This document shows positions 8,997 to 15,467 of a DNA stretch of 49,236 nt, in pieces. Every line of letters starts with the position of its first letter. The stretch's first letter is position 1. The position numbers and the translations under genes were made by a program. The notes beneath the pieces were generated by a model. That model saw nothing but the letters and a program-made list of their open reading frames with translations. It had not been told where the DNA came from and searched no databases. The DNA comes from Sphingobacteriaceae bacterium. GTDB taxonomy: Bacteria; Bacillota; Sulfobacillia; Thermaerobacterales; RSA17. The stretch spans positions 1 through 49,236 of the forward strand of contig DATGRI010000050.1 of assembly GCA_035303785.1 (NCBI GenBank). The letters run 5' to 3'.

Positions 8997-9554
8997 TCAA
9001 TCCCCCGGCCCGAACAGGCCGTACACTTCCTCGGCCAAAACGTCGAAAATGGTGGGGTACACCCCCGCCTCGATTTCCGGCTTCAAGGCCTTGACGATGC
9101 TCTGGTAGTACCAGGCCTGCTCTTCCTTGCCGGCCCTGAAGCGGTCCCAAAGGGCGTCCCCTATTTCGGCGTAGTCGGCCCGCAGTTCCCGCACGTTCTG
9201 CAATTTGTCGGCGGCCACCACCAGCTTCACCGCCAGGGGCTCCCGGGGCAGGCTGTCAACGGTGTGCCGCTTGCGCTCCCACCAGGTGAGCCGTTTGTCC
9301 TCGGTGCAGCTCTTCACGATAGCCAGGACCTGGGGCCCGAACTCCTCCTCGATGTGCTCGGCCCGGACTTCCGTGTCTTCCAAGGTGTCGTGGAGGAGGC
9401 CGGCGATGACCACTTCTTCGGAGCAGCCGGCGGTGGCCAAGGTCAAAGCCACGCTGACGGGATGGGTGATATAGGGCATGTCCTTGCCCTTCCGGCGCTG
9501 GCCCTGGTGGGCTGTGACGGCCAGCTGCACCGCCCTGTCGATGGGAGACAGCAC
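8997..9554 (-). CDS. SpoT/MESH1-like HD hydrolase (possible small alarmone hydrolase)
   Basis: A 185-residue stand-alone HD domain. Motifs match the hydrolase half of RelA/SpoT: HPVSVALTLATAG, the doublet in LLHDTLEDT, and VKLVVAADKLQNVRELRAD. No synthetase or TGS domain is present. Family members hydrolyse (p)ppGpp or related nucleotides, and activity here is inferred. GTG 9554 was chosen because GAGGAGGT lies 7 nt upstream. A longer frame from 9758 would overlap lemA and carries low-complexity shadow sequence. It is the last gene of an operon with lemA (17 bp away) and the TPM protein. Confidence 0.85.
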   Translation of the reverse strand: MLSPIDRAVQLAVTAHQGQRRKGKDMPYITHPVSVALTLATAGCSEEVVIAGLLHDTLEDTEVRAEHIEEEFGPQVLAIVKSCTEDKRLTWWERKRHTVDSLPREPLAVKLVVAADKLQNVRELRADYAEIGDALWDRFRAGKEEQAWYYQSIVKALKPEIEAGVYPTIFDVLAEEVYGLFGPGD

Positions 9555-9570
9555 AGAGGATACCTCCTCG

Positions 9571-10149
9571 TCAGAACTCCACCTGGGGCGCCGTTTCCGC
9601 TCCCGGCGCCGCCTCGAAGTATTCCTTGGGGCCGAAGCCCATGAGACGGGCGATGACGGCCGTGGGCATGCGCCGGATGACGGTGTTGTAGTCCCGGACC
9701 AGCTCGTTGAACCGCTGCCGCTCCACGGCGATGCGGTTTTCGGTGCCGGCCAGCTCATCCATCAATTGGCGGAACTGCTGATCGGCCTTCAAGTCGGGGT
9801 AGTTCTCCACAATCACCAGCAGGCGGCCCAGGGCGCTTTCCACCTGGTTGGCCGCGGCCACCTGCTCCTCGGGGGTGGCGGCTCCTGCCAGTCGGGTGCG
9901 GGCCTCGGCCACGGCCGTGAAGATTTCCTCTTCATGGGCGGCGTAGCCCCGCACCGTCTCCACTAAATTGGGAATCAACTCGTAGCGCCGCTGGAGCTGG
10001 TTTTCCACTTGGGCCCACTGGCCCGTGACCGCCTCATCCATGGCCACCAGCCGGTTGTAGGTGGAAAACAGGGTCACCCCGGCCAGGACCAGGACGATGA
10101 TCAGCAGCAAGGTGCCTGTTCTGCGCAATATACTCCCCCCAATAAGCAA
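9571..10149 (-). CDS. lemA: LemA family protein (second copy)
   Basis: A 192-residue LemA protein with one N-terminal transmembrane helix (LLLIIVLVLAGVTLFSTYN) and a helical body. Family signatures are WAQVENQLQRRYELIPNLVETV, ENYPDLKAD, TENRIAVERQRFNELVRDYN and ARLMGFGPKEYF. It is clearly a paralogue of the copy at 3938-4513, with the same layout but many substitutions. It lies 11 bp after the TPM-domain gene and 17 bp before the SpoT-like HD gene, so the three form an operon. TPM-LemA pairing is common in bacteria. The function of LemA remains unclear. Confidence 0.93.
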   Translation of the reverse strand: MLIGGSILRRTGTLLLIIVLVLAGVTLFSTYNRLVAMDEAVTGQWAQVENQLQRRYELIPNLVETVRGYAAHEEEIFTAVAEARTRLAGAATPEEQVAAANQVESALGRLLVIVENYPDLKADQQFRQLMDELAGTENRIAVERQRFNELVRDYNTVIRRMPTAVIARLMGFGPKEYFEAAPGAETAPQVEF

Positions 10150-10160
10150 ATCAGCAAAAT

Positions 10161-11165
10161 CTAAAACCCTCGGCCCGCGCCGCCGCCGCCGCTGCGGCCG
10201 CCACCGAAGCCGCCGAAGCCGCCCCCGCCGCCGAAGCCGCCGCTACGGCCGCTGCCGCTCCAGCCCCCGGCCCCGGGAACCCATCCGGCCCCACCCGCCA
10301 CGCCGGCTGGGATGATGAAGTTTTCTTCCCGGGTGTAGCCGCACCGGCGGCATCTATATGTGCGCAGGCCCTTGCCCCGGTTGAAGGCGGTGGGATTTAC
10401 CAGGATTTTATTGGTTACCGTCATGCGGGCGCCGCAGCGGGGACAGCGCCGCCGCCGCACGGCTGCGATAACGCCGATCACGCCTGCCACGGGCACCCCC
10501 ACCATGAGGGCGAGGATCACCCAGGCCCAGAAGGGCGTGTTCTCCGACGCTTCGGGCTCCGCTTCCGGGAGCAGGCCGCCGGGATCCTGGGCGGCAGTGC
10601 GGATGCGCTCGGCATAGGCTTCCACGCCGGCCAGGAGGCCCTGGCCCCAGCGTCCTGCCCGCAGGTGGGGCACCACATGGTCGTCCAAAATGCGGCCCAC
10701 CATGCCGTCGGGCAGGATGGGCTCCAGCCCGTAGCCCACCTCCACTTGAATCTGCCGTTCCTCCAAGGCCAGGAGGATCAAGAGGCCGTTGTCCTGGCCC
10801 GCCTTGCCGATGCCCCACGCTTCGAACAGGTCGACGGCGTACCCCTTGGGGGTGTTCCCCTCCACCCGGCGCATGGTGACCACGGCGATCTCGGCCCCGG
10901 TCTCCCGCTCCAGCCGCTGGATCACTTCGGTCATGGCCTGGATCTCCGCCTCGGTAAGCAGGCCGGCGAAATCGTTGACGAAGCCTGTGGGTCGAGGAAA
11001 TTCATCGGCGGCAAGGCTGACAGGAGATGCGACAGGAGATGCCAAGGATAGAGCAATGACGAGCAACGCCAAGAGAAGCACCGAAAACAGAACTCTGCCG
11101 GTGAGGGAACGGCCGGGGTGGGCTGGCAGCCGGCCAATGGGGTTGCCAAGATGGGAAAGTCTCAT
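10161..11165 (-). CDS. TPM-domain (YgcG-type) membrane protein with zinc-ribbon-like motif and Gly-rich tail
   Basis: 334 residues. A signal peptide/anchor near residues 22-50 (VLFSVLLLALLVIALSLA) precedes the TPM domain. That domain shows FVNDFAGLLTEAEIQAM, TGAEIAVVTMRRVEG, AWGIGKAGQDNGLLILLAL and VEVGYGLEPILPDG. A transmembrane helix follows near 225-245. Two CxxC pairs then form a ribbon-like motif (CPRCG and CRRCG, about 27 residues apart). The protein ends in a Gly/Phe/Ser-rich tail (GGGGGFGGFGGG). The start is ATG 11165 with GAGGAC close upstream. It is the first gene of the TPM-LemA-HD operon. The tail resembles that of the DUF2207 protein, the partner of the other LemA. Confidence 0.88.
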   Translation of the reverse strand: MRLSHLGNPIGRLPAHPGRSLTGRVLFSVLLLALLVIALSLASPVASPVSLAADEFPRPTGFVNDFAGLLTEAEIQAMTEVIQRLERETGAEIAVVTMRRVEGNTPKGYAVDLFEAWGIGKAGQDNGLLILLALEERQIQVEVGYGLEPILPDGMVGRILDDHVVPHLRAGRWGQGLLAGVEAYAERIRTAAQDPGGLLPEAEPEASENTPFWAWVILALMVGVPVAGVIGVIAAVRRRRCPRCGARMTVTNKILVNPTAFNRGKGLRTYRCRRCGYTREENFIIPAGVAGGAGWVPGAGGWSGSGRSGGFGGGGGFGGFGGGRSGGGGAGRGF

Positions 11166-11265
11166 GTCCTCAGCCTATCGAAGCCATGCCCGACTTGGCA
11201 ACTGGTCGGGCAGCCGGCGCCCCGGACAATGCTGGTTTCAACAGTCAGCGCTAACACTGCCTTCT

Positions 11266-11295
11266 TTGACAGGGAACGAGCACAAGGTTTACAAT
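11266..11295 (+). promoter_or_regulatory. Sigma-A-type promoter for the hairpin RNA
   Basis: A perfect -35 box TTGACA (11266-11271), an 18-bp spacer and TACAAT (11290-11295). Transcription would begin near 11302. It lies just inside the left inverted repeat and points at three hairpins and a T-run, not at a gene. A second TATAAT at 11317-11322 lacks a good -35. Confidence 0.65.
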
Positions 11296-11301
11296 GCATA
11301 T

Positions 11302-11422
11302 ACAGTACATCCTGCGTATAATATGATGACCCAGCGGTGGTGGAGACCGCTGGATCGCGGGAGGAGCTTAAAGCTCCTTTTGCCTGGGAGAGCGGCTCCG
11401 CTGGGGCCGCTCCCTCGTTTTT
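11302..11422 (+). ncRNA. Putative small structured RNA of about 120 nt
   Basis: Downstream of the promoter are three stem-loops. The first is an 8-bp perfect stem CCAGCGGT/ACCGCTGG (11331-11353) with loop GGTGGAG. The second is AGGAGC/GCTCCT (11362-11378) followed by TTTT. The third is GAGCGGC/GCCGCTC (11390-11412) followed within 6 bases by TTTTT at 11418-11422. The two T-run hairpins look like successive intrinsic terminators. No known RNA family was recognised. GGA triplets lie in or beside the hairpins, but a CsrA-type role is only a guess. No reading frame of note follows, apart from a five-codon ATG frame at 11473. Confidence 0.5.
11386..11422 (+). terminator. Intrinsic terminator of the small RNA
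   Basis: Stem GAGCGGC (11390-11396) pairs with GCCGCTC (11406-11412) around a 9-base loop. CCTCG and then TTTTT at 11418-11422 follow. It ends the transcript predicted from 11266-11295. Confidence 0.65.
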
Positions 11423-11515
11423 GCTGGGTGGGTCAACAGATCGCGCACCAGCTTCAACATAAGGAGGGCCTTATGCAGAGCAGCTAGAACCTTAAGCAAA
11501 AGGTCCACCTTAGCT

Positions 11516-11689
11516 TCAAAGCATGTCGGGTTCTTCCAGGTGGGCCAATAGCACGTGCACTTGGGGGTGCCGGCGCGATAAATCGATCTTGAGCCAGGGC
11601 ACTCTTGGCGGGTCTATAAAAGCCATCAAGATGGCGGCCGAGATTACAGCGCTTAACGCGATATACCACGGGACGAGCCACCACCACAC
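11516..11689 (-). CDS. Small single-span membrane protein, 57 residues, unrecognised
   Basis: GTG 11689 opens a 57-codon frame preceded by AAGGGG about 9 nt upstream. The product starts with tryptophans and a hydrophobic helix (LVPWYIALSAVISAAILMAF). A polar tail follows with IDPPRVPWLKIDLSRRHPQ and ends in EEPDML. Composition and layout look protein-like, and the other frames here do not. It lies wholly inside the 666-bp inverted-repeat element. An extended -10 (TGGTATAAT, 11710-11718) is present on this strand but leaves almost no leader, so the promoter or the start is uncertain. Function unknown. Confidence 0.45.
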   Translation of the reverse strand: MWWWLVPWYIALSAVISAAILMAFIDPPRVPWLKIDLSRRHPQVHVLLAHLEEPDML

Positions 11690-11858
11690 AAATAAGCACC
11701 CCTTGGTTAATTATACCATCCTCACCTGCAATTGTTTATAACTTTCCGCACTCCCTTTTCCCTACGCCTCGTGCTCATCAGAGGCGCTGGGACCTGCTTA
11801 TGTAGCAGAAACAGCCTCGCCGATAATGCTCAAAATGGCAATGATGAAAGGCAATGTC

Positions 11859-11911
11859 AGCGAAGATTGCTGCAACCAGCATTGTCCGCTGGCGCGCCAA
11901 CAATCTTCGCT
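11859..11911. repeat. Perfect 11-bp inverted repeat with inner hairpin
   Basis: AGCGAAGATTG (11859-11869) and CAATCTTCGCT (11901-11911) are exact reverse complements. Between them CCAGC/GCTGG forms an inner stem. It overlaps the right end of the 666-bp element and lies 17 bp downstream of the CHRD gene stop. There is no T-run on either side, so a plain intrinsic terminator is not shown. Confidence 0.6.
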
Positions 11912-11927
11912 AACAATACCTATGCCA

Positions 11928-12515
11928 TCATGCGGGCACTATCTGGCCGCGGATCTCACCGTCGGGGAACTGTTCCGTGTGGACGTTTACATATGCCAGG
12001 CCCCGGCGGATGATGTCCAGGACGCCGGCCAAGTCGCCCGCCGCCACGCCTTGGCCGGGCACGGCCACCACGTCATCGGCGGTGATGGTGCCGGTGACGG
12101 TGCCGCCCCGGCCGGGGCAGTCGGGCTTGCCCCCGCCGCCGCACAAGAACACCATGATGCCGCCGTTGTCGGTGGGATGACCGAAATGGATGTGGGATAC
12201 TACCGCCCGTGTGGTCAAGTTGCTGAAGCTCAGTTCGTACTGGGCCGACATGCCGTCGCCGGCCACCTGCAGGCGAAAGGTGCCCTTTCCGGGACTGAGG
12301 ATGGGCGGCACCTGGTTGAAGCCCGATAGATCCGCCCGGAACACCCCGTCGCTCCTGTTGGCATCGCCGGCCTGGCGGCCGGCCCGGCCCCTGGCGCCAG
12401 CGGCCCGCAAACCCCGGGACAGCACCCGCCTGGCCTTGGCGCCCACCTGGCCCACGATGGCCCGGCCCGCGCCAAGGCGCCCGCCGGTTACGGCTTTCCG
12501 CACGTTGAAAGCCAC
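11928..12515 (-). CDS. CHRD-domain protein
   Basis: 195 residues. About 55 N-terminal residues are rich in Arg, Ala and Gly with no clear signal peptide. A CHRD domain follows, showing FRADLSGFNQVPP, LSFSNLTTRAVVSHIHFG, GGIMVFLCGG, and at the end AYVNVHTEQFPDGEIRGQI, which is very typical of the family. CHRD domains occur in secreted or surface proteins, and their molecular role in bacteria is unknown. The start is GTG 12515 with GAGAGGGGTGG just upstream. It lies downstream of ychF on the same strand with a 58-bp gap. No other export signal was seen. Confidence 0.85.
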   Translation of the reverse strand: MAFNVRKAVTGGRLGAGRAIVGQVGAKARRVLSRGLRAAGARGRAGRQAGDANRSDGVFRADLSGFNQVPPILSPGKGTFRLQVAGDGMSAQYELSFSNLTTRAVVSHIHFGHPTDNGGIMVFLCGGGGKPDCPGRGGTVTGTITADDVVAVPGQGVAAGDLAGVLDIIRRGLAYVNVHTEQFPDGEIRGQIVPA

Positions 12516-12573
12516 ACAACCACCCCTCTCCGGCCCTTGCTGCCAGTACCCTATTCCGGGCCGGAGCCGGTGG

Positions 12574-13686
12574 TTAAACGTTAAACCTGAAATGACAGAG
12601 GTCGCCGTCCTGGATGACGTAGTCCCGGCCTTCCAGGCGCATGAGCCCTTGCTCCCGGGCCGCCTTTTCCGAGCCGGCGGACACCAGATCCTCGTAGGAG
12701 ATGACTTCGGCCCGGATGAAGCCCCGTTCGAAGTCGGTGTGGATGACCCCGGCGGCCTGGGGCGCCTTGGTGCCCTGCCGGATGGTCCAGGCCCGCACTT
12801 CCCTTTCCCCTGCTGTGAAGAAAGTGATAAGGCCCAGGAGCCGGAAACCGGTGCGGATGACCCGCTCCAGGCCCGACTCCTCCACCCCCAGCTCCCGGAG
12901 GAAGGCCTCCCGCTCCTCGGGAGCCAGAGCCATGAGTTCTTCCTCGATGCGGGCCGAAACGACGGTGACGGGCGCCCCTTCCGCCTCGGCGATTTCCACC
13001 ACCTTCCCCACGTAGGCGTGGCCGCGGGGATCGGCCATGGCTCCGGCCAGTTCGTCCTCGGCCACGTTGGCCACGTACATGACGGGCTTGGCGGTCAGCA
13101 AGTGGAGGTGGCGCAATATGGCCTGCTCTTCCTCGGTATAGGACAGCATCCGGGCGGGCCGGCCCTGGGCGAAGGCTTCTTGGAGCCGCTGGTACAACTG
13201 GGCTTCCTGGGCCGCCTTGGCGTCCCCCAGGCGGCCCACCTTCTTGGCCCGCTCCAGACGGCGCTCCACCGTTTCCATGTCGGCCAGGATCAATTCCAAT
13301 TCGATGGTTTCAATGTCCCGGACCGGGTCCACGGACCCGGCCACGTGGGCGATGTCGTCGTCGTCGAAGCAGCGCACCACGTGGGCGACCGCGTCCACTT
13401 CCCGGATGTGGGCCAGAAAGCGGTTGCCCAGGCCCTCCCCCTTGCTGGCGCCCTTGACCAGCCCGGCGATGTCCACGAACTTGACGGTGGCCGGGACGAT
13501 GTTGGGGTTCTTCACGATCTCCGCCACCTTTTCCAGGCGGGGGTCGGGCAGGTCAACGACGCCCACGTTGGGCTCAATGGTGCAGAAGGGGTAGTTGGCC
13601 GCCTCGGCGCCGGCGGCGGTGATGGCGTTGAACAAGGTCGATTTGCCCACATTGGGCAGGCCCACGATGCCGATGGAAAGTCCCAT
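12574..13686 (-). CDS. ychF: YchF/OLA1 ribosome-binding ATPase
   Basis: 370 residues, the normal family length. The P-loop GLPNVGKSTLFN lies near residue 8. The switch/G3 region is VDIAGLVKGASKGEGLGN. The NKxD-equivalent reads NVAEDE, which is typical of YchF and explains its ATP preference. A coiled-coil insertion lies near 130-210, and a C-terminal TGS domain ends in YVIQDGDLCHFRFNV. YchF binds ribosomes and is involved in translation quality and stress response. The start ATG 13686 was chosen because it opens on MGLSIGIVGLPN with GGAGG 5 nt upstream. A longer frame to 13794 carries no family sequence. Confidence 0.97.
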   Translation of the reverse strand: MGLSIGIVGLPNVGKSTLFNAITAAGAEAANYPFCTIEPNVGVVDLPDPRLEKVAEIVKNPNIVPATVKFVDIAGLVKGASKGEGLGNRFLAHIREVDAVAHVVRCFDDDDIAHVAGSVDPVRDIETIELELILADMETVERRLERAKKVGRLGDAKAAQEAQLYQRLQEAFAQGRPARMLSYTEEEQAILRHLHLLTAKPVMYVANVAEDELAGAMADPRGHAYVGKVVEIAEAEGAPVTVVSARIEEELMALAPEEREAFLRELGVEESGLERVIRTGFRLLGLITFFTAGEREVRAWTIRQGTKAPQAAGVIHTDFERGFIRAEVISYEDLVSAGSEKAAREQGLMRLEGRDYVIQDGDLCHFRFNV

Positions 13687-13805
13687 GGAAGCCTCCACAT
13701 CCCGGGAAATTTTGCTGGATGCCGGGGATTTACTTCTACACTTTGCTGCAGGAATACCCCGTTGAGATTGCCATTTTACCCGCCCCCAGGTCAACTCTCC
13801 CCAAG

Positions 13806-13834
13806 TTGACGCTAATACCGCACAAGTTTATGCT
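13806..13834 (+). promoter_or_regulatory. Probable sigma-A promoter for menF-menD
   Basis: TTGACG (13806-13811), a 17-bp spacer and TATGCT (13829-13834), giving a start near 13841. It lies between the divergent ychF and menF genes. It argues against translation starts of menF before about 13845. Confidence 0.55.
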
Positions 13835-13868
13835 GTGTGGGGAACTCGCCGTCGTTGGAAGTCAACGC

Positions 13869-15467
13869 TTGCAGCCCGCCTGGGCCTGCGGCGCAGAAGG
13901 GTGTGCGAAACCGCTGGCCAGTCGACTGTCTATCACCCATGCCCGGCCCGATTTGACCGCCGGGCTGTCGAATCTGCTGGCGCGGGCCGCCGGCCTTGCC
14001 CGGGCGGAACAACGGCCCATCTTGGTCAGCCGGACCACCGCCGCTCCCCAAGTCGATCCCGTAGCCTTCTTCCAAAGGGGGAGTGCCGCCGGGGCCCAAC
14101 TCCACTTCTGGGCCGTGCCCCAGCGGGGATGCTTCCTGGTGGGTGTGGGCGAGGCTTGGTCCTTCACGGCGGAAGGTCCTGAACGCTTCTCCACCATCGA
14201 CACCCAATGGCGACAACTGCTTCAAGACGCCATTTTGGACCCGGCCGACGGCGCGTCCGGCAGCCCCTCCGGAAACCGGCAGCCGGCAACGGCCGGCGCC
14301 TCGGATAACGGCGCCTGGACGGTTACGGATCCCACCCGCGGGCCCCTGCTCATGGGCGGCTTCTCTTTTGATCCCCTGCGCCCGGCCACGGAACGCTGGA
14401 CAGGCTTTCCCGACGGCGCCATGACCGTGCCCCGCTTCCAACTGGCCTTGACGCCCGGGGGCGGGCGGCTGACGGTCAACGTGGTGGTCACGCCCGATGC
14501 CGATATAGATAAGGAATTGGAAAAAGTCCAGCAGGAACTGGCTTCCTTGCTCCCGCCCGTCGCCGGTGACGGGAACCAGGCGGGGAGCGCCGTACCCGCC
14601 TTGGACCGCAAGAACCCTTCCCCAGCCAATCCGGAAGGATTGACGGCAACCGACATCGACGCCGCCGGCTGGCAGGAGGCCGTGGCCGAAGCGGCCCGGT
14701 GGATCCGCCAGGGCAGGCTGGAAAAGGTGGTCCTGGCCCGGGAGGTCATCGTCAAGGCCGACCATCCCTTGGACGGGGTGGCCGCCTTGGCCTTCCTCAT
14801 CGACCGCTACCCCACCTGTTATGTCTTCGCCGTGGCCAGGGGCGACCGGTGCTTCCTGGGTGCCTCGCCGGAGCAGCTGGTGCAGCTTCAGGGCACCCAG
14901 GTGCGGGCCATGGGCCTGGCCGGCACCGCCCGGCGCGACCCCGGGGAAGACCGGGACCGGGAACTGGGCCAGGCGCTCCTCAACAACCCCAAGGAACGGG
15001 AAGAGCACGCGGTGGTGGTGCGCTTCATCAAGGCCATGCTGGAACCCCTTTGCACGGAGTTGGACGTGCCCGGCACCCCCACCCTGCTGCGGGTGCGCAA
15101 TGTGCAGCACCTGTACACGCCCATCACGGGCAAGATCGCCCGGTCCAACACCATTTTCGACTTGGTGGCCCGGCTCCACCCCACCCCGGCGGTGGGCGGC
15201 GCCCCTCGGGATGAAGCCTTGGCCCTCATCCGCCGGCTGGAGTCCTTCGACCGGGGCTGGTACGCGGCGCCCGTGGGCTGGGTGGACAAGGAGGGCAACG
15301 GCGAGTTCGCCGTAGCCATTCGCTCCGCCTTGCTGCGGGGCCGGGAAGCCTCCCTCTTCGCCGGCTGCGGCATTATGGGCGATTCGGATCCCGAGGCGGA
15401 GTTCCAGGAGTCCCGCTACAAACTGCGCCCCATGCTCCGGGCCCTGGCGGCCGGTGATGGAGAATGA
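13869..15467 (+). CDS. menF: Isochorismate synthase MenF
   Basis: A chorismate-utilising enzyme converting chorismate to isochorismate, the first step of menaquinone synthesis. The C-terminal catalytic domain shows KVVLAREV, FLGASPEQLV, GTARRDPGEDRDRELGQALL, VQHLYTPITG, LHPTPAVGGAPRDEAL, GWYAAPVGWVD and FAVAIRSALLRG, in the usual order. The region near PILVSRTT aligns with the MenF N-terminus. The start is uncertain: the frame is open from 13719 with ATG at 13830, but the predicted promoter favours TTG 13869, which is weakly preceded by GGAAG. A poorly conserved linker (about 14240-14330 and 14560-14640) makes it longer than usual. The stop overlaps menD by 4 bp. Confidence 0.93.
   Translation: MQPAWACGAEGCAKPLASRLSITHARPDLTAGLSNLLARAAGLARAEQRPILVSRTTAAPQVDPVAFFQRGSAAGAQLHFWAVPQRGCFLVGVGEAWSFTAEGPERFSTIDTQWRQLLQDAILDPADGASGSPSGNRQPATAGASDNGAWTVTDPTRGPLLMGGFSFDPLRPATERWTGFPDGAMTVPRFQLALTPGGGRLTVNVVVTPDADIDKELEKVQQELASLLPPVAGDGNQAGSAVPALDRKNPSPANPEGLTATDIDAAGWQEAVAEAARWIRQGRLEKVVLAREVIVKADHPLDGVAALAFLIDRYPTCYVFAVARGDRCFLGASPEQLVQLQGTQVRAMGLAGTARRDPGEDRDRELGQALLNNPKEREEHAVVVRFIKAMLEPLCTELDVPGTPTLLRVRNVQHLYTPITGKIARSNTIFDLVARLHPTPAVGGAPRDEALALIRRLESFDRGWYAAPVGWVDKEGNGEFAVAIRSALLRGREASLFAGCGIMGDSDPEAEFQESRYKLRPMLRALAAGDGE

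Larger units (their letters stand above)
11223..11888. mobile_element. 666-bp element bounded by imperfect 41-bp inverted repeats (MITE-like candidate)
   Basis: The outermost 15 bases are exact inverted copies: CGGACAATGCTGGTT at 11223-11237 and its reverse complement at 11874-11888. Ungapped matching continues inward for 26 more bases with 19 identities, giving 34 of 41 over 11223-11263 against 11848-11888. Similarity stops outside the 15-mer. Inside lie a promoter, a hairpin-rich RNA and a 57-codon minus-strand frame, but no transposase. No clear target-site duplication is seen. It could be a non-autonomous mobile element or a duplicated regulatory segment. The mobile reading is inference. 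Confidence 0.45.

Noticed and set aside
11302-11422. T-box, 6S, SRP or known riboswitch RNA
   Set aside because: None of the conserved boxes of these families was found and no suitable downstream gene exists.
11473-11487. Five-codon frame ATG...TAG after AGGAGGG (leader peptide)
   Set aside because: The ribosome site is inside a CATAAGG/CCTTATG hairpin and no regulated gene follows on that strand.
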